Below are positions 40,993-51,051 of a DNA stretch of 64,000 bases, one piece after another. Source of the DNA: Streptomyces griseoviridis (GTDB lineage: Bacteria; Actinomycetota; Actinomycetes; Streptomycetales; Streptomycetaceae); the NCBI RefSeq assembly GCF_005222485.1, contig NZ_CP029078.1:1550001-1614000 (forward strand), written 5' to 3'. Under the pieces are notes generated by a model that saw only the letters and a list, made by a program, of their open reading frames with translations, had not been told where the DNA came from and did no database searches. Position 1 is the stretch's first letter. Each line of letters begins with the position of its first letter. The translations under genes and the position numbers were made by a program.

Positions 40993-41568
40993 TCAGCGCA
41001 CCAGAAGGTCGATCGCGACCTTCAAGCGTTCCCGGTAGAACTCCCGTGTCGCCGCCTGGTGCTTGAGCCCGATCGACGCGCTGATCATCGTCTGCGCGAC
41101 AGGAGTCGCCGGACCCTCTCCCGACTCGGCGGCGATCGCGTCCGTGATCAGCGCCTCGAAACGGCGCGGCGCGGCCTCGCCGATCTCTCCGAGGAGGTCG
41201 GGGTTGTCCTCGACGACCACCGCGACATCGCGCGCCAGCGGGCCGATGTAGCGGCCCGCCCACTGGTCGAACGCCTCGACGAGGCGCTCCCCGAGGGGCC
41301 GGTCGGCGTCGGCGAGGACGCGTTCGACCGCCGCGAGGTCGCGTTCCAGCACCTGGGTGACCGCGGCGCGGAACAGCGCCTCTTTCGAGGAGAAGAGGAA
41401 GTACAGCCCAGGCCGGGAGATGTGTGCCGCCCGCGCCACTTCCTCCATCGAGGTCTTGCGGTAACCGAAGCGCGCGAACGTGAGCAGAGCGGAGTCCAGC
41501 ACCAGGGTCCGACGGTCGGTCTCGGCGCTCGCCGACGGCGCGAGGCCGGCATCGGGACTGCTGCTCAT
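40993..41568 (-). CDS. TetR-family transcription regulator
   Basis: 191 residues. N-terminal helix-turn-helix: VLDSALLTFARFGYRKTSMEEVARAAHISRPGLYFLF region (start VLDSALLTFARFGYRKTSM; recognition helix ARAAHISRPGLYFLFSSKEA). The C-terminal ligand domain is helical and includes EAFDQWAGRYIGPLARDVAV. Length usual for TetR. It is divergent from the SDR gene by 64 bases, and inverted repeats at 41595-41624 lie in that gap. It very likely represses itself and the SDR. Confidence 0.93.
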   Translation of the reverse strand: MSSSPDAGLAPSASAETDRRTLVLDSALLTFARFGYRKTSMEEVARAAHISRPGLYFLFSSKEALFRAAVTQVLERDLAAVERVLADADRPLGERLVEAFDQWAGRYIGPLARDVAVVVEDNPDLLGEIGEAAPRRFEALITDAIAAESGEGPATPVAQTMISASIGLKHQAATREFYRERLKVAIDLLVR

Positions 41569-41594
41569 GGGGCGAGCATAGGAGCGGGAACCTC

Positions 41595-41624
41595 ACTATA
41601 CAAATCAGGTCTAGTGCGTATAGT
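41595..41624. promoter_or_regulatory. Inverted repeat between divergent TetR and SDR genes
   Basis: ACTATAC (41595-41601) and GTATAGT (41618-41624) are perfect 7-bp arms 16 bases apart, in the 63-bp divergent promoter space. It is an obvious candidate for the TetR binding site; the -10 boxes of both promoters may overlap it. Confidence 0.65.
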
Positions 41625-41631
41625 CGCTGCC

Positions 41632-42603
41632 ATGGCCGCTCACGGAATCCTCTCCACGCCCTTCACCGCCGCCAGCACCGCGGACGACGTACTGCGGGGC
41701 GTCGACCTCACCGGTGTCCGCGCGATCGTGACGGGAGGTTCCTCCGGGATCGGGCGTGAGACGGCCCGCGCGCTGACGGCGGCCGGGGCGCGGGTGACGC
41801 TCGCCGTGCGGAACACGGCCGCCGGTGACGCCGTCGCCGAGACGATCGGGCGGTCGACCGGGAGGATCCCGCCCCGGGTCGTCCGACTCGACCTCGCCGA
41901 CAGGGCCACCGTCACCCGGTTCGTCGACGCCTGGAGCGGCCCGCTCCATCTGCTGGTCAACAACGCGGGCGTGGTCACCGGTGGCCTCGAACGGACCCGT
42001 GAGGGCTGGGAGTTGCAGTTCGCGACCAACCACCTCGGTCACTTCGCCCTGGCCGTCGGCCTGCACGACGCACTGGCCGAGGGCGCCTCCGACCGCGACG
42101 GGGCACGGATCGTGTCGGTCAGTTCGACGGCGCACATGCGGTCGGGCGTCGACTTCGACGACCTCCACTTCGAGCGTCGCGCCTACGACCCGCAGATCGC
42201 CTACGCCCAGTCGAAGACGGCCAACTCCCTCTTCGCCGTGGAGGCGACCCGGCTCTGGGCGTCCGACGGCATCGTCGCCAACGCGGTGAACCCCGGCGGC
42301 GTCGCGACGGGGCTGCAACGGAACTTCACCACGCGCCAGCGGGAGTCGCTCGACGCGGCCGAGGCGGCCGGGGTCTTCACGTACAGAACCGTCGAGCAGG
42401 GGGCCGCGACGAGCGTCGTCGCGGCCATCCGTCCGGAGTTCGCCCACTCCGGGGGCCACTACCTCGACGACGCGCGGGAGGCCCGCACCGTGCCGGACGA
42501 CGCCGACCTCGCGGACCATCCGCACGGCGTCAAGGAGTGGGCGCTCGATCCGGCCACCGCCGTCCGCCTCTGGGCGGTCTCGACCGACCTGCTGCGCTCC
42601 TGA
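41632..42603 (+). CDS. Short-chain dehydrogenase (retinol-dehydrogenase-like type)
   Basis: 323 residues from the ATG at 41632. Family motifs: RAIVTGGSSGIGRETARAL, HLLVNNAGVVTGGLERTREG, FATNHLGHFAL (typical of the WWOX/RDH-like SDRs), SVSSTAHMRSGVDFDD and IAYAQSKTANSLFAVE (Tyr-x-x-x-Lys), with VNPGGVATGL. NADP-dependent oxidoreductase with an unknown hydrophobic alcohol or aldehyde substrate. Regulated by the divergent TetR. It converges with the aldo/keto reductase, stops 13 bases apart. Confidence 0.9.
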   Translation: MAAHGILSTPFTAASTADDVLRGVDLTGVRAIVTGGSSGIGRETARALTAAGARVTLAVRNTAAGDAVAETIGRSTGRIPPRVVRLDLADRATVTRFVDAWSGPLHLLVNNAGVVTGGLERTREGWELQFATNHLGHFALAVGLHDALAEGASDRDGARIVSVSSTAHMRSGVDFDDLHFERRAYDPQIAYAQSKTANSLFAVEATRLWASDGIVANAVNPGGVATGLQRNFTTRQRESLDAAEAAGVFTYRTVEQGAATSVVAAIRPEFAHSGGHYLDDAREARTVPDDADLADHPHGVKEWALDPATAVRLWAVSTDLLRS

Positions 42604-42616
42604 CCTCGGCCCGCAC

Positions 42617-43588
42617 TCAGAACCAGGACGGTCCCGCGTTGGTGTAGGGCTCCTCGAGAGCGGCCGCTTCGTCGTCCGTGAGCCGCAGGTCGAGCGCCTC
42701 GACGGCCTGCGCCAGGTGGTGGGGCGCGGTGGCGCCCACGATCGGGGCGCAGACCTGCGGGTTGCGCAGGACCCAGGCCAGCGCGATGTGGGCCATCCCG
42801 ACGCCGCGGGCCTCGGCGAGCCGCTGAACGGCGTTGATGACCGGCTCGTCGTACGGGCTGTCGAAGGACCGCACCACGTGGTCGGTGCGGGAGCGGGTGC
42901 TCTGCTCCCCGACGGGACGGGCGAGGCGGCCCTTCCCGTTGGGCGAGTAGGGCACCAGCCCCACGCCCATGTCCGCGCACATGGCCATCAGTTCGGGTTC
43001 GTCCTGGCGGCGCAGCAGGTTGTACTGGTTCTGCATGGACCGGAAGCGGGTCCAGCCACCGAGGTCGGCGGCGTGCTGGAGCTTGGCGAACTGCCACGCG
43101 TACATCGAGGACGCGCCGAGGTAGCGGACCTTGCCTGCCTTGACGATGTCGTGCAGCGCCTCCATCGTCTCCTCGACCGGAGTGTCGTCGTCGAAGCGGT
43201 GGATCTGGTAGAGGTCGATGTGGTCGGTGCCCAGCCGGGTCAGGGACGCGTCGACCTGTTCCAGGATCGCCGCGCGTGACAGGCCCTGGCCGCCGGGCCC
43301 GTCGTGCATCCTCCCGCGGACCTTGGTGGCGAGCACGATGTCCTCGCGCCGGGCGTACTCGCGGATCGCGCGGCCGACGATCTCCTCGGAGGTGCCCGCC
43401 TGGTAGACGTTGGCGGTGTCCCAGAAGGTGATGCCCAGCTCCACGGCCTGCCGGAAGAACGGCGCGGCCTTCTCCTCCGTCAGCGCCCAGGGGTGGGCGC
43501 CGGGGACGGTCGGGTCGCCGTAGCTCATGCAGCCGAGCGCGAGCCGGCTGACCTTCAGGCCGGTGGCGCCGAGGCGGACGTACTCCAT
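42617..43588 (-). CDS. Aldo/keto reductase
   Basis: 323 residues from the ATG at 43588 with GAAAGGGAG upstream. TIM-barrel blocks: YVRLGATGLKVSRLALGCMS, ITFWDTANVYQAGTSEEIVG (Asp, Tyr of the tetrad), LATKVRGRMHDGPGG (Lys), HIDLYQIHRFDDDTP (His) and SFDSPYDEPVINAVQRLAEA. All four catalytic residues Asp-Tyr-Lys-His are present. NADPH-linked reduction of an unknown aldehyde or ketone. It lies 41 bases after the SDR on the same strand, so it is in one operon with it under the XRE-type regulator. Confidence 0.93.
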   Translation of the reverse strand: MEYVRLGATGLKVSRLALGCMSYGDPTVPGAHPWALTEEKAAPFFRQAVELGITFWDTANVYQAGTSEEIVGRAIREYARREDIVLATKVRGRMHDGPGGQGLSRAAILEQVDASLTRLGTDHIDLYQIHRFDDDTPVEETMEALHDIVKAGKVRYLGASSMYAWQFAKLQHAADLGGWTRFRSMQNQYNLLRRQDEPELMAMCADMGVGLVPYSPNGKGRLARPVGEQSTRSRTDHVVRSFDSPYDEPVINAVQRLAEARGVGMAHIALAWVLRNPQVCAPIVGATAPHHLAQAVEALDLRLTDDEAAALEEPYTNAGPSWF

Positions 43589-43629
43589 CGCGATGCTCCC
43601 TTTCGTGCCCTGCGGACGGTGTGGTGGTG

Positions 43630-44397
43630 TCAGTGGGTGGTGAAGCCGCCGTCGACGGGAAGGGCGACGCCGACGACGAAGCTCGCGCCGGGGCTGCACA
43701 GCCACAGGACGGCTTCGGCGATCTCCTCGGCGCGGCCGAGGCGCCCGATGGGCTGCTGCTTGAGGATCTCGGCCATGGCGTCGGCCTGGCTCTCGAGCAT
43801 CCCGGAGACCATCGGGGTGTCGATGGTGCCGGGGCAGACGGCGTTGACGCGGATTCCGCGGGGCGCGTACTCGACGGCCGCGCTCCTGGTCAGGCCGATC
43901 ACGCCGTGCTTGGAGGCGTGGTAGGCGGCGCGCTCGGGCAGGCCGACCAGGCCGCCGAGCGAGGAGCAGTTGACGATCGCGCCGGAGCCCTGGGCGCGCA
44001 TCTGGCGCAGCTCGTGCTTCTGGGCGGCCCAGACGCCGCGCAGGTTGACGGCGTTGACGCGGTCGAAGTTCTCGGCCGTCTCGTCCGCCGCGTCCGTGGG
44101 CGGGGCCTGGATGCCGGCGTTGTTGAAGGCCATGTCCAGACGCCCGAAGGCTGCGACGGCGCGGTCCACGGCGGCGGCGGCCTGGGCTTCGTCGGTGACG
44201 TCGCAGACGACACCGAGGGCCCGGTGGCCCGCGTCGGTGAGTTCCTGGGCCGCCTTCTCGACGGCCTGCTCGCTCAGGTCGGCCAGGACGACGGCCGCGC
44301 CGGCCTGGGCGAAGGCGCGGGCGGTGGCCAGGCCCATGCCGGAGGCGGCGCCGGTGACCAGCGCGACCTGGCCTTCGAAGTGGTACTGCGGGTTCAT
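43630..44397 (-). CDS. SDR family oxidoreductase, first gene of the SDR/AKR operon
   Basis: 255 residues. VALVTGAASGMGLATARAFA (GxxxGMG), LDMAFNNAGIQAPP, IVNCSSLGGLVGLPERAAYH (Ser, Tyr) and ASKHGVIGLTRSAAVEY (Lys). The end GVALPVDGGFTTH is typical. It probably reduces a ketone or oxidises an alcohol with NAD(P). Followed by the aldo/keto reductase gene; both are preceded by a 360-bp region shared with the divergent XRE regulator and a 17-bp inverted repeat. Confidence 0.9.
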   Translation of the reverse strand: MNPQYHFEGQVALVTGAASGMGLATARAFAQAGAAVVLADLSEQAVEKAAQELTDAGHRALGVVCDVTDEAQAAAAVDRAVAAFGRLDMAFNNAGIQAPPTDAADETAENFDRVNAVNLRGVWAAQKHELRQMRAQGSGAIVNCSSLGGLVGLPERAAYHASKHGVIGLTRSAAVEYAPRGIRVNAVCPGTIDTPMVSGMLESQADAMAEILKQQPIGRLGRAEEIAEAVLWLCSPGASFVVGVALPVDGGFTTH

Positions 44398-44759
44398 CGG
44401 TGGGGTCCCATCTCGTGGACGGCGTGACCGCCGTCAGGGGCTGTGGGGTGGAGGGGCGGGACGGTGGGGAACCGTTCCGGGGCCGCCTCGGTCCCGGTGG
44501 TCGGGGGCTCCGGGGCGGGTGTTCGGGGCGGGTGCGCTCGGCGTCGCCGGCGGGTTCCGGCGCGTCGACGTCGTCGTCCTCCCCCAGCGTGACCCGCGAG
44601 GTGCGGTGGTCGTCAGCGCGACGCGCGCCGTGCGGCGGTCCGTCCCGGTGGACTTCTCGCTGTCGATGAAACGGCAGGTCACAGGTGGGCGGAAGGACCC
44701 GTTGATACGTGTACCGCCAGTACACCTCTCCTGTCCCGAACCCGTCGTAGCCTCGAAAG
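44398..44759. other. Divergent promoter region of SDR/AKR operon and XRE regulator
   Basis: 362 bp without a supported gene. Open frames exist but give Gly/Arg-rich products without motifs. The 17-bp inverted repeat at 44709-44725 is the one clear site, 34 bases before the regulator start. Confidence 0.6.
44709..44725. promoter_or_regulatory. Probable XRE/MmyB-like operator
   Basis: GTGTAC-CGCCA-GTACAC: perfect 6-bp arms around a 5-base centre, 34 bases before the XRE start. A symmetrical site of this type fits the dimeric regulator next to it, which should control both directions. Confidence 0.65.
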
Positions 44760-45671
44760 ATGGACAACCGCAGCGAGGTCCGCGCGTTCCTCACCAGCCG
44801 CCGCGCCAGGATCACACCCCAGCAGGCCGGACTGCCCGCCTCCGGTCACCGCCGGGTGAAGGGGCTGCGCCGCGAGGAGGTCGCGATGCTGGCCGGCGTC
44901 AGCGCCGAGTACTACGCCCGCCTGGAGCGCGGCAACCTCGCCGGCGCCTCCGAAGCCGTCCTCGACTCGCTCGCCCGCGCCCTGCGGCTCGACGAGTCCG
45001 AGCGCGCCCACCTCATGGACCTGGCCCGCACCGCCGGCACCACCCGCAGGCCCGCACGCCGCCGCGCCGCCGCACCGATCCGGCCGGCCCTCCAGCAACT
45101 GCTCGACGCCATGACCGAGGCGCCCGCCTTCATCCGCAACGGCCGCCTCGACGTCCTCGCCACCAACCGGCTCGGCAAGGCCCTGTACTGGCCGGTGTTC
45201 CAGGACCCCGCGCGGCCGGTCAACCTCGCCCGGTTCCAGTTCCTCAACCCCGGAGCCGCCCGGTACATGACCGAGCTGGACCATCAGCGGGCCGCGTCGG
45301 CGGCCCTGCTGCGCACCGAGGCGGGGCAGGACCCCTACAACCGTGATCTGAGCGATCTGATCGGTGAGCTGTCCACCCGGAGCGAGGACTTCCGCACGCT
45401 GTGGGCCGCGCACGACGTGCGTCTGCACCGCACCGGCCTCAAGCGCTTCCACCATCCCGCCGTCGGCGACCTCACCCTCGCCTTCGAGGGCCTGCCCCTC
45501 CCGAACGACCCCGGCCTCACGCTCACCGCGATGAGCGCCGAACCCGGGACCCCGTCCCACGACGGACTGCGGCTGCTGGCCCGCTGGGCCGCCACGCTCG
45601 ACCCCAGCGAGCGGCCCGACCCCGAACTCGCCGAGGTGACCGCCGACCGACGCGGCCCGCACGAGCCCTGA
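44760..45671 (+). CDS. XRE-family regulator with MmyB-like ligand domain
   Basis: 303 residues. N-terminal helix-turn-helix (residues ~5-80): VRAFLTSRRARITPQQAGLP, GLRREEVAMLAGVSAEYYAR (recognition) and LERGNLAGASEAVLDSLARAL. The MmyB-like ligand domain starts near residue 110: APAFIRNGRLDVLATNRLGK, then FQFLNPGAARYMTE and LTLAFEGLPLPNDPGLTLTA, a PAS-like fold seen in this group. Such genes in Streptomyces usually sit divergent from an SDR or aldo/keto reductase that they control, as here. Terminated by an imperfect hairpin with T tract. Confidence 0.92.
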   Translation: MDNRSEVRAFLTSRRARITPQQAGLPASGHRRVKGLRREEVAMLAGVSAEYYARLERGNLAGASEAVLDSLARALRLDESERAHLMDLARTAGTTRRPARRRAAAPIRPALQQLLDAMTEAPAFIRNGRLDVLATNRLGKALYWPVFQDPARPVNLARFQFLNPGAARYMTELDHQRAASAALLRTEAGQDPYNRDLSDLIGELSTRSEDFRTLWAAHDVRLHRTGLKRFHHPAVGDLTLAFEGLPLPNDPGLTLTAMSAEPGTPSHDGLRLLARWAATLDPSERPDPELAEVTADRRGPHEP

Positions 45672-45726
45672 GCCCTGAGCCCGCCGCAGGGCGGCACGCG
45701 CTCCACGGCGACCTCGCGTCGACATG

Positions 45727-45764
45727 AAGAGCCGTCCGGCCTTTAAACCCGGACCGGCCCTCTT
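45727..45764 (+). terminator. Terminator of the XRE regulator gene
   Basis: AAGAGCCGTCCGG pairs with CCGGACCGGCCCTCTT (with a small bulge), followed by TTCACC; it ends in a short T run, fitting a rho-independent terminator before argG. Confidence 0.65.
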
Positions 45765-45780
45765 TTCACCCACCCCCTTT

Positions 45781-47259
<1,479 letters not shown>

Positions 47260-47327
47260 TCCCGGACGAGGCACCGCCCGAGGACGAGGACACCGGCACG
47301 GGCACGAACGCAGACACGGGCACGGAG

Positions 47328-47366
47328 AAGGGCCGGCGCGACGACATCACCGTCGCGCCGGCCCTT
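47328..47366 (+). terminator. Terminator of argG
   Basis: A perfect 16-bp stem (AAGGGCCGGCGCGACG with its complement 47351-47366) and a 7-base loop, 70 bases after the argG stop, followed by TCG. A very stable hairpin. Confidence 0.85.
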
Positions 47367-47382
47367 TCGTCACCCGGCGTCA

Positions 47383-47475
47383 GGAGCGGACCGTGGGCCC
47401 TCTCCGCCGCGTGTCGAGGGGAGCGGACCGTGGGCCCTCTCCGCCCGCTTGTCGAAAAGGAGCGGACCACGGGCG
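47383..47475. repeat. Three copies of a 26-bp repeat with inverted ends
   Basis: GGAGCGGACCGTGGGCCC plus CTCTCCGCC (26 bp) occurs at 47383 and exactly again at 47420; a third, partly changed copy starts at 47459. In each complete copy GCGGA at the start can pair with TCCGC at the end, so each is a small hairpin. It lies between argG and the TPP-enzyme gene. Confidence 0.8.
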
Positions 47476-47561
47476 TTCCCCTCACCACGGGGAAGGAAAC
47501 CGCAGGCCCGCGCCTCTCCCCTCCCCCGGTCACACCGGACGTCACCCCCGTCCGCGCCGCG

Positions 47562-49202
47562 TCAGTGCCCCCGGAACGCCTCCTCCAGCCACCAGGCCCC
47601 CCGCTCCCGCGTCACCTTCGCGTCGATGAGCAGCGGCGCGGTCCTCGCCCCCGCCACCCACTGCGCGACGGCGTCGAGGTCGCCGCGCGTCCGCACCGTC
47701 ACCGCCTCGAAGCCGTACCCCCTGGCCACGGCGGCGATGTCGGTGTCGGGGAACGTGACGGTGTCCAGCGCGCAGCCGTCAGGTCCGAAGTGGTGCACCT
47801 CCGCCCCGTACCCGTCGTCGTTGTGGACCACGACCACCATCGGCAGCCCCAGCCTGCGGACGGTGTCGAGGTCCGCCGCGCCCATCAGCGCGCCGCCGTC
47901 GCCGAGCACCGCCACCGGCAGCCGGTCCGGTCTGGCCAGCGCCGCTCCGATCGCCGTCGCGAGGCCGAGCCCGATCGACTGGAACGCCTGCGTGAAGCAG
48001 AACCCGTCCTGGTCGGGCACCGACAGGAAGGTGCTCGGCCAGCCCATGAAGTTCCCTGAGTCGACGCCGATCACCCGCTCCGCCGGGAGGATGTCGTCCA
48101 GGGCGAGGTTCAGGGTGCGCGGGTCGATCCGCTCCGCGGTCCCCTCGTCCTCGTACGGCACGTCACGCCACCGGCCGCGCGCGGCGAGGTCCGCCGCGAC
48201 GGCCGGGGTCCGGTAGCCGGCCCGCCGCCGCCCGTCCGCCTCGACGGCCCGCCGCGCGGTGCGTTCGGCGTCCCCGGTGACGCCGAGGTCGATCGGCCGG
48301 TGGCGGCCGAGTGCCGTGGGATCGTCGTCGACCTGGACGACCCGTGCGCCGGGGCCGATCAGCGTGCCGTGCCGGGTGGTCCACATGTTCAGGGCGCAGC
48401 CCCAGCCGACGACCAGGTCGGCGCCGGTGATCAGCTCGGCGGCGAGCGGGGAGGCGAAGCCGCCGGAGATGTCGAGGGACCAGGCGTGCGCCTGGAACAG
48501 TCCGCGCGCGACCGCCGAGGTCGCCAGCAACGCGCCGTGCAGGTCGGCGAGTTCGACGAGGGCGTCCCTGGCGCCCGAAGTCCGCGCGCCGCGTCCCGCG
48601 ATGAACACCGGGCGGCTCGCCGACCGCAACTCCGCCACCAGAGCGTCCACTTGGTGGTCGGCGGGTTCCACGGCGGCCGGTTCCGGTGGTGGTCCGACGG
48701 TCGTCGGCGCGCCGACCGGTACCTCCAACTCCTGCACCTCCAAGGGGAGGTTGAGCACCACCGTGCGCCGGTCCCGCCTGGCCCGACCGAGTGCGGCCAG
48801 CGCCTGGGCCACCGCGTCACGGGCTGTCGTCACGCGGGCGCCGACCGCGCCGACCGCGTGCGCCAACACCGCTTGGTCGACACGGAAGTTGGAGTGCGGT
48901 CCGGTCGCCTCCGCGGCCAGCACGAGCAGCGGTGTCCGGCTCTTGGCGGCCTCGGTGATGCCGGTGAGGGCGTTGGTGAGGCCGGGGCCCTGGTGGACGC
49001 TGAGCGCGGTCGGGGCACCGCTGACGCGGGCGTACGCGTCGGCCATGGTCGCGGCGCCGCCCTCGTGCCGGGCGGCGACGAACCGCGCGCCGGCCGCGAC
49101 CATCGCGTTGGTGACATGGAAGTTGCCCGAACCGACCACGCCGAAGACCTGGCCGACCCCGGCGGCGACCAGCGCGCGCCCGACGGCCTCGGCGACCTTC
49201 AC
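47562..49202 (-). CDS. Thiamine-diphosphate-dependent enzyme (acetolactate-synthase-like)
   Basis: 546 residues from the GTG at 49202, which overlaps the stop of the cyclase gene and has GGAG five bases upstream. The three-domain TPP layout is intact: N-terminal VFGVVGSGNFHVTNAMVAAG and AARHEGGAATMADAY with the catalytic Glu, the middle domain (SRPVFIAGRGARTSGARDAL), and the C-terminal TPP-binding stretch LPVAVLGDGGALMGAADLDT with VVVVHNDDGYGAEVHHFGPD (GDG...ND). It decarboxylates a 2-oxo acid or joins two; the substrate is unknown. Coupled to a kynurenine-formamidase-like cyclase, so the two act on one compound (inference). Confidence 0.9.
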   Translation of the reverse strand: MKVAEAVGRALVAAGVGQVFGVVGSGNFHVTNAMVAAGARFVAARHEGGAATMADAYARVSGAPTALSVHQGPGLTNALTGITEAAKSRTPLLVLAAEATGPHSNFRVDQAVLAHAVGAVGARVTTARDAVAQALAALGRARRDRRTVVLNLPLEVQELEVPVGAPTTVGPPPEPAAVEPADHQVDALVAELRSASRPVFIAGRGARTSGARDALVELADLHGALLATSAVARGLFQAHAWSLDISGGFASPLAAELITGADLVVGWGCALNMWTTRHGTLIGPGARVVQVDDDPTALGRHRPIDLGVTGDAERTARRAVEADGRRRAGYRTPAVAADLAARGRWRDVPYEDEGTAERIDPRTLNLALDDILPAERVIGVDSGNFMGWPSTFLSVPDQDGFCFTQAFQSIGLGLATAIGAALARPDRLPVAVLGDGGALMGAADLDTVRRLGLPMVVVVHNDDGYGAEVHHFGPDGCALDTVTFPDTDIAAVARGYGFEAVTVRTRGDLDAVAQWVAGARTAPLLIDAKVTRERGAWWLEEAFRGH

Positions 49203-49984
49203 GACCGCTCCACCAGGGCCAGCACCCGCGCGGGAGCGCCCGACCCGGTGACGATGGGCAGCGGCCCGGCGAAGACCACGGCGCCGGTCGGCGGCAGCGC
49301 CCCCAGGTTGCGGAGCTGGGTGAGGCCGTACTTGCCGCTGCCCAGCAGGTGGGAGTGGCAGGGAAACGCCGGGTTGAAGGAGTGGGCGCGGCCCGCGTCC
49401 GTGCCGACCGTCTCCACGCCGAGGCCTATCACCGGGGACTCCTCGGCGACCCAGCGGGCGCACTCCGGGGAGAGTCCGGGGGTGTGCGGGCCCTTCGCGT
49501 CGGCGTTCAGGAACTCCTCGGCGCTGTCGGCGCGGGCGTCCCAACCGGTGCGCAGCAGCAGCCAGCCCCCTTCGGGCAGCGGGCCGTGCGCGGCCTCCCA
49601 GGCCCTGATGTGGTCGATCTCCACGAGGAAGTCGGGGTCGACGGCCGCCTCGTCGGAGAAGTCGAGGACGGCGGCGGGGGCGACGAGCCTGGCCGCGGGC
49701 ACGGACGCGATGTCGGCGAGGTCCCGGCCGGTGGCCCAGTGGACCGGTGCGTCGAAGTGGGTGCCGGTGTGCTCGCCGCTGCGGAAGTTGTTCCAGTACC
49801 AGGCCGGGCCCCGGTCGTCGTAGCGGCTGATCTCCTCCAGTTCGAACGGCTGGGTCTGTCCGAACGGCGGCGGCAGCTGGATCACCGGGGTGGCCGACGA
49901 CAGCGGCGTGGTGAGGTCGACGACCTCGATCGCGCCACCGCGCACTCCGGCGAGCAGGGCGGTGAGAACGGACGGCTGGGGCAT
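49199..49984 (-). CDS. Cyclase-family (kynurenine-formamidase-like) metal hydrolase
   Basis: 261 residues from the ATG at 49984, which has GGGAGG eight bases upstream; an in-frame start at 50020 lacks one. The family motif is SGEHTGTHFDAPVHW, with the His-x-Gly-Thr-His-x-Asp-x-Pro-x-His metal site, and further VIGLGVETVGTDAG, PCHSHLLGSGKYGLTQLRNL (metal-site His) and VFAGPLPIVTGSGAPAR (terminal block of the cyclase family). Such proteins hydrolyse amide bonds (N-formylkynurenine) or lactones and need a divalent metal. The first of two coupled genes with the TPP enzyme. The substrate is unknown; it is unlikely to be formylkynurenine because no other kynurenine gene is here. Confidence 0.9.
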   Translation of the reverse strand: MPQPSVLTALLAGVRGGAIEVVDLTTPLSSATPVIQLPPPFGQTQPFELEEISRYDDRGPAWYWNNFRSGEHTGTHFDAPVHWATGRDLADIASVPAARLVAPAAVLDFSDEAAVDPDFLVEIDHIRAWEAAHGPLPEGGWLLLRTGWDARADSAEEFLNADAKGPHTPGLSPECARWVAEESPVIGLGVETVGTDAGRAHSFNPAFPCHSHLLGSGKYGLTQLRNLGALPPTGAVVFAGPLPIVTGSGAPARVLALVERS

Positions 49985-50169
49985 GACGGCCTCCCGGGTT
50001 CGGGCTGAACTCTCCACCACGCGGACCGCGTTGGCGCGGACCGTGCGTTCAGGGTGGCAGAGGTCGGCGTCGCCGACGCCGTCCCGGCGCGCCCGCCCGT
50101 CGCCCGATCGGGCCAGTCATCCCGAATTGGCCTTGGTGGGCCGCTCGCCCGGCCCGTAGCGTCGGCGTC

Positions 50170-51051
50170 ATGCGCATCCGAATCGTCGACGCCTTCACCG
50201 ACCGCCCGTTCGCCGGCAACCCGGCCGGGGTGCTGCTCCTCGACGCCCTCCCGGACGGCACCTGGGCCTTCCCCGACGACCGCTGGCTCCAGCGGGTGGC
50301 GACGGAGGTGAACCACGCCGAGACGGCGTTCGCGCACCGGCTGCCCGAGGGCGGCGGGGCCGACTGGGCGCTGCGCTGGTTCACGCCCGCCACCGAGGTG
50401 AACCTGTGCGGGCACGCGACGCTCGCGACCGCCCACGTCCTGCACTCCACGGGCGCCCACCCGGGCCAGGTCAGGTTCGCCACCCGCAGCGGGGTGCTGG
50501 TCGCGACGCCCGAGGCGGACGGTTCGCTCACCCTGGACTTCCCGACCGCGCCCCTCACCGAGGTCGAGGTCCCCGACGGCGTCGCCGAGACGCTGGGCGC
50601 CCGCCCCCTCGCGGCCTTCGACACCGGTCCGAACGTCGGCGATCTGCTCGTCGTGCTCGACGACGAGAAGACGGTGCACGCCCTCGCCCCCGGCCACCGG
50701 GCGCTCGGCGCGCACTCGGCCCGGGGCATCATCGCCACCGCGGAGGCCGAAGACCCCTCCCGCGGCTACGACTTCGTCTCCCGCTGCTTCTTCCCTAACG
50801 TCGGCATCGCCGAGGACCCGGTCACCGGCAGCGCCCACACCGCCCTCGCGCCGTACTGGTCGGGGCGGCTCGGCCGCCCCCGTCTCACCGGGCTCCAGGC
50901 GTCGCCGCGTTCGGGCCGGGTCGGCACCGAACTGCGCGGTGAGCGGACGCTGTTGAGCGGACGCGCGGTCACCGTCATCGACGGTGAGCTGCACGCCCGG
51001 CCGGATCAGGCGGTGGGCAGCCAGTCGACCTTGCCCGCCAGCAGCGCGTAG
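50170..51051 (+). CDS. PhzF-family isomerase/epimerase-like protein
   Basis: 293 residues. The PhzF fold is shown by MRIRIVDAFTDRPFAGNPAG, VNHAETAFAHRLPEGGG (catalytic Glu in NHAETAF), WFTPATEVNLCGHATLATAH and FPNVGIAEDPVTGSAHTAL, the second half-domain block. In PhzF the Glu is the acid-base catalyst for isomerising a diene acid; other family members epimerise amino acids or have unknown roles. No phenazine genes are nearby. Its 3' end overlaps the convergent CPBP gene by 46 bases. Confidence 0.92.
   Translation: MRIRIVDAFTDRPFAGNPAGVLLLDALPDGTWAFPDDRWLQRVATEVNHAETAFAHRLPEGGGADWALRWFTPATEVNLCGHATLATAHVLHSTGAHPGQVRFATRSGVLVATPEADGSLTLDFPTAPLTEVEVPDGVAETLGARPLAAFDTGPNVGDLLVVLDDEKTVHALAPGHRALGAHSARGIIATAEAEDPSRGYDFVSRCFFPNVGIAEDPVTGSAHTALAPYWSGRLGRPRLTGLQASPRSGRVGTELRGERTLLSGRAVTVIDGELHARPDQAVGSQSTLPASSA

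Noticed and set aside
50170..51051. Phenazine biosynthesis gene
   Set aside because: Only PhzF homology is present; no other phz genes in the window.
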